A DNA stretch of 30,038 bases from DATKPC01 sp035524275 (GTDB taxonomy: Bacteria; Pseudomonadota; Gammaproteobacteria; Burkholderiales; Burkholderiaceae_F): NCBI GenBank assembly GCA_035524275.1, contig DATKPC010000068.1:1-30038 (forward strand), given 5' to 3'. Numbering within the stretch: the stretch's first letter is position 1; the number at the start of each line of letters is the position of its first letter. This document shows positions 14,445 to 21,320 of the stretch, one piece after another. Below the pieces are notes generated by a model, which was not told the origin of the DNA, searched no databases, and was given only the letters and a program-made list of their open reading frames with translations. The translations under genes were made by a program, and so were the position numbers.

Positions 14445-16376
14445 ATGCCCGAACCTGGATTGGCCCAGCGCGCCGCCGCCGCGGACGAGGCTCAGCGCGC
14501 AGATCCCGAGCGAACCGTCGCGATCGTGACGCGAGGCCCGGTTTCGTCGTCGCGCCGCCGCGCGATCGTCGACAATGAACGCACGATCGCGCTGGCGGAC
14601 GACGGCACGCACGTCGCGGCCGCGCCGCTGATCGGCGGCAACCTGCTGCCGCCCGGCACGCGCCTCGGCGAATTCGAGATCTCGGGCCTGGTGGGCGAGG
14701 GCGGATTCGGGATCGTCTACCGCGCCGACGACCATTCGCTCGGCCGCGTCGTCGCGCTCAAGGAGTACATGCCGGCGGCGCTCGCGGCGCGCACCGCCGA
14801 CTACAGCGTCTCGGTCAAGTCCGAGCGCGTGCGCGAGACCTTCGAGATCGGCCTGCGCAGTTTCATCAACGAAGCGCGGATGCTGGCGCAGTTCGACCAT
14901 CCGGCGCTCGTGAAGGTCTACCGCTTCTGGGAAGCCAACGGCACGGCCTACATGGCCATGCCGTACTACGACGGCGTCACGCTCAAGCACGTGCTGCAGT
15001 CGCGCGCCGAACCGCCCGACGAGACGTGGCTGCGCCACCTGGTCCGCCCGCTGCTCGACGCGCTCGACCTGCTGCATCGAGGCAATTGCCTGCATCGCGA
15101 CATCTCGCCCGACAACATCATGATCGTCGACGGCGACGCGCCGGTGCTGCTCGACTTCGGCGCCGCACGTCGCGTGATCGGCGATGCGACGCAGGCGCTG
15201 ACCGTGATCCTCAAGCCGGGCTATGCGCCGATCGAGCAGTACGACGAGATCCCGGGCATGAAGCAGGGCCCGTGGACGGACCTGTACGCGTTGGCGGCCG
15301 TCGTGCATTTCGCGATCACCGGCCGCCCGCCGGCGCCATCGGTCGGGCGTGTCGTCCAGGACACGCACATGCCGCTCGTGCAATCCGCCGCCGGGAAGTA
15401 CTCCGAGGCGTTCCTTGCCGCGATCGACTGGGCGCTTGCGCCGCAGCCGCAGGACCGCCCGCAGAGCGCCGCCGAATGGCGCCAGGCGCTCGACCGCGAT
15501 GCCGCGCCGCCAGCCGCGATGCCGTCGAGTGTCGTCGCGGCGCCGGTGGCGCCGGAGCCGCCGGGGCAACGCCTCGTCACCGCCGGCGGACGCGAGGACG
15601 GCGCCCGGCTTGCGTCGACCGCGGTGCGCGAATTCCCGCCATCCGCGACGCCACCGCAGCCGCTCGCCGAAACCACGGCGGCCGTGCCGCGGGGACCTTC
15701 GGAGACCTGGCGCGGCGCGCGCCGTGGCGGGCGCTGGTTCGCGATGACGATTGGCGCCGGCGTCGTCGCGGCGATCGCTGCCGCGTGGCTTGCGGGCGGC
15801 CTCGCGCACGTGGTTCCGGGAGGCCGGACGAGCGCCGCGCGGTCGGCGCCGGCCGTGGATGCCGCGGAGTCCGCGCCACAGGCGCCGGCCGCCGCGCCGA
15901 TGCAGGCCCCAACCGCGTCGCCTGGAGGCCCGACAGGGCCCGGCGGCCGCGAAGCCGCGACGGCCGCCGCGCCGCCCCGCATCGACGCCGCGGCGGCCCC
16001 GACCGACCGGGAGGTCGAGCCGTCGAAGGCGACGCCTCCCCGGCCCGCACCCGTTGCGGCTGGCCTGTCGCCGGCGCCCGCGCCGCGCGTGCCGCCGGCC
16101 ATGCGGGCCCCGGCGCTGCCAGCGGGAAGCCCGCAGCCGGCGGACGAATCCGCGGCCGGAACCGCGGCCGACGACTTCCGCGTCGATCGGCCGGTGCTTC
16201 GCGAAGCGCTGCGCGAAGCGCGCGTCTGTTTTGCGCAAAGGCGCTATGAGTGCACAATCGCACGTGCGCGTGCGGTGCTCGATGCGGAACCCGGAAACGT
16301 AGTCGCACAACGCCTGATGGAGCGCGCCCGGAAAGGCCAGGAGGATGCGCTCAATGGCGACTGGAAGATGCGCTGA
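14445..16376 (+). CDS. Transmembrane Ser/Thr protein kinase (PpkA/Pkn-like)
   Basis: A 643-residue Hanks-type kinase. Kinase domain about 78-350: glycine loop GEGGFGIVY (84-92), K106 (VALKEYMP), E143, HRDISPDN (217-224, catalytic D219), DFG (237-239) and APIEQY (261-266). The usual lysine of HRDxKxxN is serine, as in a bacterial subgroup with the HRDISPDN form. One membrane helix follows at about 431-456, then a Pro/Ala-rich stretch and a C-terminal TPR-like helical segment, presumably periplasmic. Start is uncertain: an in-frame stop at 14403 leaves TTG 14415 or ATG 14445, neither with a Shine-Dalgarno sequence. The FHA gene follows after 59 bases and is the obvious phosphothreonine-reading partner. 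Confidence 0.9.
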   Translation: MPEPGLAQRAAAADEAQRADPERTVAIVTRGPVSSSRRRAIVDNERTIALADDGTHVAAAPLIGGNLLPPGTRLGEFEISGLVGEGGFGIVYRADDHSLGRVVALKEYMPAALAARTADYSVSVKSERVRETFEIGLRSFINEARMLAQFDHPALVKVYRFWEANGTAYMAMPYYDGVTLKHVLQSRAEPPDETWLRHLVRPLLDALDLLHRGNCLHRDISPDNIMIVDGDAPVLLDFGAARRVIGDATQALTVILKPGYAPIEQYDEIPGMKQGPWTDLYALAAVVHFAITGRPPAPSVGRVVQDTHMPLVQSAAGKYSEAFLAAIDWALAPQPQDRPQSAAEWRQALDRDAAPPAAMPSSVVAAPVAPEPPGQRLVTAGGREDGARLASTAVREFPPSATPPQPLAETTAAVPRGPSETWRGARRGGRWFAMTIGAGVVAAIAAAWLAGGLAHVVPGGRTSAARSAPAVDAAESAPQAPAAAPMQAPTASPGGPTGPGGREAATAAAPPRIDAAAAPTDREVEPSKATPPRPAPVAAGLSPAPAPRVPPAMRAPALPAGSPQPADESAAGTAADDFRVDRPVLREALREARVCFAQRRYECTIARARAVLDAEPGNVVAQRLMERARKGQEDALNGDWKMR

Positions 16377-16435
16377 AGTCGAGCGGCGGCGCGACGCCCG
16401 CCGGATTTGAAGCGCCCCGTCGCGCGCTGTCGACG

Positions 16436-17524
16436 ATGGAGCTCCTGCTTCGGGTCATCGGTTGGCCGGACGAGGTCACGGAGCGTCCTCCGCTCGTCGC
16501 GCGGTTCGACGCCTCCGGCGGGCTGATCGGGCGCGCGGAAAGCGCGCGACTGTCCCTGCCGGATCCCAAGCGCACCGTCTCGCGCTTCCACGGCCATGTC
16601 AGCTACGACGACGGCACCTATTACCTCGAGGACATGGGCAGCACGAATCCGCCGCTCGTCAACGGACGGCCGATTCCGCCGGGCCAGCGCCACCAGATTC
16701 GCCCCGGCGACCGCCTTCGGATCGGCCAGTACACGATCGCCGTCGAGTTCGAGGATCCCGACTTCCCCGCGACACAACTCCTCGATCCGTCGACGCGGAT
16801 GGGCCTGAACGGCGAACTGGACGACGCCGCGAACACCGAGCGCACCCAGGTCCTCGTGCGCGAGTCGCTCGCCGTTCGTCCGGCGGCGTCCGGCGACGAG
16901 ATGTGGCGCAGCTTCCTCGACGGCGCGCAGGTCGAACTCGAGCTGCCCGCGCCGGCGCGGCCCGAATTGCTGCGCACCGCCGGATCACTGCTGCGCGTGC
17001 TGCTCGCCGGCGTGCGTCGGCTCGCGGTGCCGCGGGCCGAAGGGCAGGGCGATTCCGAGGCCACGCCGCTCAAGTCGCGCAACAACAACCCGCTGCGGTT
17101 CGCGTCCGACGATCGGCGTGCGATGGCCGCGCTGCTGCGCACGCCGCCGCCCGGCTTCCTGGCCGGCGCCGCGGCCATCGAGGACCTGTTGGCGGACCTG
17201 TCGAACCAGTCGGCGGCCTCGCGCGCGGCCGCGATCTCCATGGCCGAACGCCTCCTGGCGCGGATCGCGCCGGCCGCGCTGGAGCGGCGCATGGTCGAAC
17301 GCCGGGCGCCGTCGATGGGCTGGTTTCCGCTGCTGCGCAAGGCGCGGCTTTGGGACGCCTACGTCGAGGAGATGCGATCGATGGGCGCGGGCAACGCGAA
17401 CGCGGTTGCCGAGATGCTCCGCCGTGCCCATGCGGAGGCGCTCGCCGCCGAGATCGCGCGCATGAAGAAGGCGAATGGACGGCGGCGCGAGACGGCGCCA
17501 TCCGGGAACACCGCGCCGCGCTGA
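16436..17524 (+). CDS. FHA-domain protein, TagH/ImpI-like
   Basis: A 362-residue protein with an N-terminal FHA phosphothreonine-binding domain (about 1-105): IGRAE (31-35), SRFHGHV (49-55) and GSTNPPLVNG (68-77). The C-terminal region (about 215-340) resembles the domain of type VI secretion FHA proteins (TagH, ImpI, Fha1), with NNNPLRFASDD, a long helical stretch and a WDAYVEEM segment. In type VI loci such proteins are phosphorylated by PpkA and switch secretion on. Here it follows a kinase gene but no tss gene lies in the window. ATG 16436 starts right at the FHA fold. It is convergent with the thioesterase gene. Confidence 0.88.
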   Translation: MELLLRVIGWPDEVTERPPLVARFDASGGLIGRAESARLSLPDPKRTVSRFHGHVSYDDGTYYLEDMGSTNPPLVNGRPIPPGQRHQIRPGDRLRIGQYTIAVEFEDPDFPATQLLDPSTRMGLNGELDDAANTERTQVLVRESLAVRPAASGDEMWRSFLDGAQVELELPAPARPELLRTAGSLLRVLLAGVRRLAVPRAEGQGDSEATPLKSRNNNPLRFASDDRRAMAALLRTPPPGFLAGAAAIEDLLADLSNQSAASRAAAISMAERLLARIAPAALERRMVERRAPSMGWFPLLRKARLWDAYVEEMRSMGAGNANAVAEMLRRAHAEALAAEIARMKKANGRRRETAPSGNTAPR

Positions 17525-17553
17525 CCCCGGCGGGCCGGTGTCCTCCGGTGCGT

Positions 17554-17964
17554 TCAGGCGCGCATGAACGCGAGGATCTTCTCGCGCAGGTCCGCGGGCA
17601 GTTCGACCGCCCCGCCGCCGTCCTGGCTGGTGCAGACGGCGACGCGGTTCATCCGCACCCGCTGTTCGCCGTCCTTGTCGACGCCCATCGTGAAGCGCAC
17701 CGAGCTGCGTCCGACGTGCGTCACGGTCAGCCAGAAGTCGACCATCTCGCCCATCCGGCTCGGTTTCAGGAACGTCGTTTCCAGGCGCACCGTCGGCAGC
17801 GAAAGTCGCTGCTCCATCAGGAAGCGGTCGAACGGGATCTCGATGCCCTCGTAGAACCAGTCTTCGACGAGCGCATTGAAGATGTGGAAGTAGTTCGGGT
17901 AGAAGACCTGGCCGGTCGCGTCGCAGTGCGAGAGGCGGATCATGTATTGCTTGATGAACGTCAT
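17554..17964 (-). CDS. Acyl-CoA thioesterase, 4-hydroxybenzoyl-CoA type
   Basis: A 136-residue single hotdog-fold enzyme of the 4HBT/YbgC group. The active-site loop HCDATGQVFYPNYF (13-26) with D15 is diagnostic and the length is right. These enzymes hydrolyse aromatic or short acyl-CoA thioesters; the exact substrate cannot be told. The N-terminus MTFIKQYMIRL leads straight into the first strand, so ATG 17964 is secure. The flavin reductase lies 69 bases upstream on the same strand and may be co-transcribed. The nearby acyl-CoA dehydrogenases, thiolase and the Rieske oxygenase fragment make aromatic or acyl-CoA catabolism plausible. Confidence 0.88.
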   Translation of the reverse strand: MTFIKQYMIRLSHCDATGQVFYPNYFHIFNALVEDWFYEGIEIPFDRFLMEQRLSLPTVRLETTFLKPSRMGEMVDFWLTVTHVGRSSVRFTMGVDKDGEQRVRMNRVAVCTSQDGGGAVELPADLREKILAFMRA

Positions 17965-18033
17965 GGTCGAGCCTCGGGCGGCTGGTTGGCTTTCGGCGGC
18001 GCCCCGCGATCGTAGCCGCAGTGGCGGCGCCCG

Positions 18034-18603
18034 TCAGGAGTTTTCGGTTCGCAGCTCGCGCGGCAGCGGCGCCTCCGCGAGGTCGGTGAGGTAGCGGCCG
18101 GCGTGGAAGATCAGCGGCGTGCCGCCCGGGGCGTCCCAGGCCGCGACGCGGCCGACGACGATGACGTGGTCGCCCTCGTCGTACTGGCTGCGGTTCTCGC
18201 AGTCGAACCAGGCCACGCAGGGCTCGAGGCAGGGCAGGCCATTCGCGTCGTCGCGCCACGCGCCGGCCGCGAACTTGTCGACGCCGCGTGTCGCGAAGCG
18301 CCGCGCCACGTCGAGCTGGGCCGCGCCGAGCACGTGCACGCGGAACCGGCTGCAGGTGCGAAACGCGTTCACGCTGCTTGCCGCGAGCGCAAGGCTCCAG
18401 AGCACGAGCGGCGGATCGAGCGACAGCGAGCTGAAGGAATTCGCGGTGACGCCGATCGCGGAGCCGCCGGCCGCCCGCGTCGTGACGATCGTGACGCCGG
18501 TTGCGAATTGCGACAGGGCCCGACGAAACGCCGCGCCCGCGGTGTTGCCGCCGAGATTCGGATCGGACGGCAGCGGATCGGGCGGCATGGGATCGGACGG
18601 CAT
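18034..18603 (-). CDS. Flavin reductase family protein (FMN split barrel)
   Basis: A 189-residue flavin reductase-like protein (HpaC/RutF type) that would supply reduced FMN or FAD to a monooxygenase. Core motifs: FRRALSQFATGVTIVTT, GVTANSFSSLSLDPPLVLWSL, FRVHVLGAAQ and YDEGDHVIVVGRV followed by PLIFHAGRY. The N-terminal leader is a five-residue repeat (PSDPM, PPDPL, PSDPN) encoded by 15-bp tandem repeats. The start is unclear: ATG 18603 is preferred because a promoter-like TACAAT lies just upstream; ATG 18588 and ATG 18657 are possible. The oxygenase partner is not adjacent; the partial oxygenase at the right edge is of another kind. Confidence 0.87.
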   Translation of the reverse strand: MPSDPMPPDPLPSDPNLGGNTAGAAFRRALSQFATGVTIVTTRAAGGSAIGVTANSFSSLSLDPPLVLWSLALAASSVNAFRTCSRFRVHVLGAAQLDVARRFATRGVDKFAAGAWRDDANGLPCLEPCVAWFDCENRSQYDEGDHVIVVGRVAAWDAPGGTPLIFHAGRYLTDLAEAPLPRELRTENS

Positions 18604-18604
18604 G
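18560..18604. repeat. Three 15-bp in-frame tandem repeats
   Basis: Units GGATCGGACGGCAGC, GGATCGGGCGGCATG and GGATCGGACGGCATG (18560-18604), with a decayed fourth unit at 18605-18619. They encode the (M/L)P(S/P)DP repeats at the flavin reductase N-terminus. Because the unit is five codons long, copy-number change would keep the frame. Confidence 0.85.
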
Positions 18605-18627
18605 GGATCGAACTGCACGAGAAATAT

Positions 18628-18633
18628 TGTAAT
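18628..18633 (-). promoter_or_regulatory. Candidate -10 box of flavin reductase gene
   Basis: On the minus strand the sequence reads TTACAATATTTC, with TACAAT as a -10 hexamer 24 bases before ATG 18603. This is a rare AT-rich island in this region. No good -35 match is visible. Confidence 0.35.
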
Positions 18634-18792
18634 GTCCGTGCCGGTTTCCCGTGGCATCGTCGCGACGGCGCCGGCTTCGTGGCGCGAGCGACGGATGCTG
18701 AGGCCTTGGAAGGCGCCGCGCGCCTTGCCGCCGAGCGCGGCGGGTGACGCCGTGCTTCGCAGGCGATTCGTTCGAGAATGGAGGGAGGATTC

Positions 18793-19392
18793 ATGCGATT
18801 CATCCGAGGGCTGCTCCTCGTCGCGGCGGCCGCGCTGCTCGCCGGCTGCGGCTACAACGAGATCCAGGCCAAGGACCAGGCCGTCAAGGCGGCGTGGGCC
18901 GAAGTGCTGTCGCAGTACCAGCGTCGCGCCGACCTGATCCCGAATATCGTGAACACGGTCAAGGGCGAGGCGAACTTCGAGCAGGAGACGCTCACCCGCG
19001 TCATCGAGGCGCGCGCGAAGGCGACGTCGATCCAGGTGACGCCGGAACTCGCCAACGACCCGGTGGCGCTGAAGAACTTCCAGGCCGCCCAGGGCGAGCT
19101 GTCGTCGGCGCTGTCGCGCCTGCTGGCGGTGAGCGAGAACTACCCGAACCTGAAGGCCAACCAGGCGTTCCAGGACTTGCGGGCGCAGCTCGAAGGGACC
19201 GAGAACCGGATCGCGATCGCGCGTGACCGCTATATCAAGACCGTGCAGGACTACAACGTCTTCATCCGCCAGGTGCCGCAGAACTTCACGGCGATGGTCT
19301 TCAGCTACAAGGAAAAGCCGCAGTTCACGGTCGAGAACGAGGAAGCGATCCAGCGGCCCCCGGCAGTGGACTTCGGCACGACGAAGAAATGA
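18793..19392 (+). CDS. LemA family lipoprotein
   Basis: A 199-residue LemA protein. An N-terminal signal ends in the lipobox LLAGC with C19, followed by GYNEIQAKDQAVKAAWAEV and the long helical hairpin characteristic of LemA (QRRADLIPNIVNTVKG, SENYPNLKANQAFQDLRAQ, FIRQVPQNF). The function is unknown; LemA genes are usually next to TPM-domain genes, as here, and are linked to envelope stress in some bacteria. ATG 18793 has a strong GGAGGAT ribosome site at 18783-18789; an ATG at 18778 would add five residues before the basic region. The stop overlaps the next start (ATGA at 19389-19392). Confidence 0.94.
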   Translation: MRFIRGLLLVAAAALLAGCGYNEIQAKDQAVKAAWAEVLSQYQRRADLIPNIVNTVKGEANFEQETLTRVIEARAKATSIQVTPELANDPVALKNFQAAQGELSSALSRLLAVSENYPNLKANQAFQDLRAQLEGTENRIAIARDRYIKTVQDYNVFIRQVPQNFTAMVFSYKEKPQFTVENEEAIQRPPAVDFGTTKK

Positions 19393-20324
19393 GCCTGACC
19401 GGCGCTCTGCGTCGCCTGCGAACGTGGGCTGCGGCGCTCGCCGCCGCGGCGCTGGGCTCCGTCGCGCTCGCGGCGCCGGATGCACCGCGCGGCGCCGACG
19501 GCCTGCTGGCGGTTCCGCCGCTCGCGCGCGTCGTCGACCTGTCCGGGGTCCTCGCGCCAGGCGATCGGGCAGCGCTCGACGGGAAGCTCGCCCAGTTCGA
19601 GGCGGCGCACGGCTCGCAGGTCGCGATCGTCATCGTGCCGTCGACGAAGCCGGAACCGATCGAGGACTTCGCGCATCGGATCGGCGACAGCTGGAAGATC
19701 GGGCGTCCGGGCGTCGGCGACGGCTTGCTCATCGTCGTCGCGACCGACGACCGGACGGCGCGCATCGACGTCGCCCGCCGGCTCGAGGGGGCCATACCGG
19801 ATGCCACCGCCCGCCGCGTCATCCGCGAGGACATGGCGCCGCACTTCGCGGCGAAGGACTACGCCGGCGGACTCTCGGCCGCGCTCGACGCGGTGTTCGG
19901 GCTGATCCAGGGCGAAGGACTCCCGGCGCCGCCGCCCGCCCCGGGCGGGGCCACGGCGCCGGCCGGCGACACCGGCGACGACCTCTTCGGCGCGCTGATT
20001 CCTTTCGTCATCGGCGGCATTGTCATCGGCAGCCTGCTGCGGCGCCTGTTCGGTTTTCCGGGCGCGCTGGTCGCGGGCGGTGGTGCCGGCGTCGTCTGCG
20101 GCGTCATGCTGGGCTCGCTGGCGTTCGGCGCGGTCACCGCGCTGGCCGTCGTCTTCATCGCCGGAATTTTCGGCCCGTTCATGGGCGTTGCCCAGGTCCT
20201 CGGCGGACGTGCCGGGTCGCTGCCCGGAGGGGGATTCGGCGGCGGCTTCGGCGGTGGCGGCGGCGGTTTTCGCAGTGGCGGCGGTGGAGATTTCTCCGGC
20301 GGCGGCGCCTCCGGGAACTGGTGA
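19389..20324 (+). CDS. TPM-domain membrane protein (YgcG-like)
   Basis: A 311-residue protein: signal peptide about 1-29 (cleavage near VALAA), TPM domain about 40-175 (RVVDLSGVLAPGDRAALDGKL, HGSQVAIVIVPST, GDGLLIVVATDDRTARIDV), a Pro/Ala linker, hydrophobic segments about 202-262, and a glycine-rich tail GGGFGGGFGG ending GASGNW. TPM proteins of this YgcG type are anchored with the domain outside the cytoplasm. The start overlaps the LemA stop, so the two are translated together. The glycine-rich end is typical of the family and is not an artefact. Confidence 0.93.
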   Translation: MSLTGALRRLRTWAAALAAAALGSVALAAPDAPRGADGLLAVPPLARVVDLSGVLAPGDRAALDGKLAQFEAAHGSQVAIVIVPSTKPEPIEDFAHRIGDSWKIGRPGVGDGLLIVVATDDRTARIDVARRLEGAIPDATARRVIREDMAPHFAAKDYAGGLSAALDAVFGLIQGEGLPAPPPAPGGATAPAGDTGDDLFGALIPFVIGGIVIGSLLRRLFGFPGALVAGGGAGVVCGVMLGSLAFGAVTALAVVFIAGIFGPFMGVAQVLGGRAGSLPGGGFGGGFGGGGGGFRSGGGGDFSGGGASGNW

Positions 20325-20350
20325 CGGCCGGCCGCCGTCCGGGGTTGCGG

Positions 20351-20884
20351 ATGATCGATGACGGACACACGATGGTGAAGGGCAGGCTGCAACGCTGGGC
20401 CACGCATGCGCTGACGACGCCGATGTCGCTGCGCCGGGCGTTTCCGCCCGCGACGCTCGCGGAATTGCGGGCCGCGATCAGCGCCGCCGAGGCGGGCCAC
20501 GGCGGCGAGATCCGGTTCGTCATCGAATCGGCGCTGCCGTGGGCGCACCTGCGGCGCAACGCGCCGGTCAGGCACCGCGCGCTGGAGTTGTTCTCCCGCC
20601 TGCGGGTGTGGGACACGGAACACAACAACGGCGTCCTGATCTACGTCGGGCTCGCCGACCGCGCCGTCGAGATCCTCGCCGACCGCGGGGTCGCGAACCG
20701 CGTGCCGGAAGCCACATGGGATGCGATCTGCTCGCGGATGCGCGACCGCTTTCGCGCGGGCGACTTCGAGCAGGGCGCGGTGGCCGCCGTCGGCGAGGTC
20801 GGTGCGCTGCTGAAGCAGCTTTTTCCGCTCGCGCCGGGCGAGACGCGGCACAACGAACTGCCGGACCGCCCGATCGTCCTCTGA
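20351..20884 (+). CDS. Second TPM-domain protein
   Basis: A 177-residue protein carrying one TPM domain without signal peptide or clear membrane helix. It shows the layout of the short TPM proteins that often end lemA-ygcG operons: RRAFPPATLAELRAAISAAE, GGEIRFVIESALPW, the RALELFSRLRVWDTEHNNGVLIYV core, and RAVEILADRGVANRV. It begins 26 bases after the previous stop; ATG 20351 and ATG 20372 are both possible starts. Its biochemical role is unknown. Confidence 0.9.
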   Translation: MIDDGHTMVKGRLQRWATHALTTPMSLRRAFPPATLAELRAAISAAEAGHGGEIRFVIESALPWAHLRRNAPVRHRALELFSRLRVWDTEHNNGVLIYVGLADRAVEILADRGVANRVPEATWDAICSRMRDRFRAGDFEQGAVAAVGEVGALLKQLFPLAPGETRHNELPDRPIVL

Positions 20885-20990
20885 GACGTCGACGCGGACG
20901 CCGCGACGCGGGCGCGCACGGCGTCGATAGCGACCGGCAGCCGACCGGCCGCACCGTGGCGGAGCGGCGATGCCGGCGGAAATCCCCGGA

Positions 20991-21143
20991 TCAGGGCAGC
21001 GTCAGCAGCCCCACGAGTTGCTGCGCGAACGCGCGGATGTTGACGACGCGCGCCAGGCCCAGGAGGAGCAACGTTCCGAGGAGAACGACCACCGTTTCGA
21101 GCGCGACCACGCGCAACCACGTCGAATGCCAGAGCGGACTCAT
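20991..21143 (-). CDS. Small single-span membrane protein (50 aa)
   Basis: A 50-codon frame that I do not recognise but that looks real. It opens MSPLWHSTWLRVVALE, then has one strongly hydrophobic helix (about 12-32, rich in V and L), a basic RVVNIRAFA turn and a short hydrophobic end. A good AGGAG ribosome site lies 8 bases before ATG 21143. It sits 177 bases downstream of the second histidine kinase on the same strand and may be the tail of that operon. Small size is the main doubt. Confidence 0.6.
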   Translation of the reverse strand: MSPLWHSTWLRVVALETVVVLLGTLLLLGLARVVNIRAFAQQLVGLLTLP

Positions 21144-21320
21144 CGTCGGGACTCCTGCGTCGCTGATGGCGCGACCGCACGCAAGGAGCGTGCGCGGGGA
21201 TTCGGTGCATCCGGGCGCCTAATCTACGCCGGTCGCGGCCGCCTCGTCGAGCGGAATCCAGCGTGGATTTGCAACATCTGTAACGCCGAGCCGAGCCGCC
21301 CGGCGCGCCGGCGAACGACC

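Noticed and set aside
14361..16310. 649-codon antisense frame over the kinase gene
   Set aside because: Mirror of the codon bias of the kinase; composition dominated by Arg, Gly and Ala, no recognisable domain.
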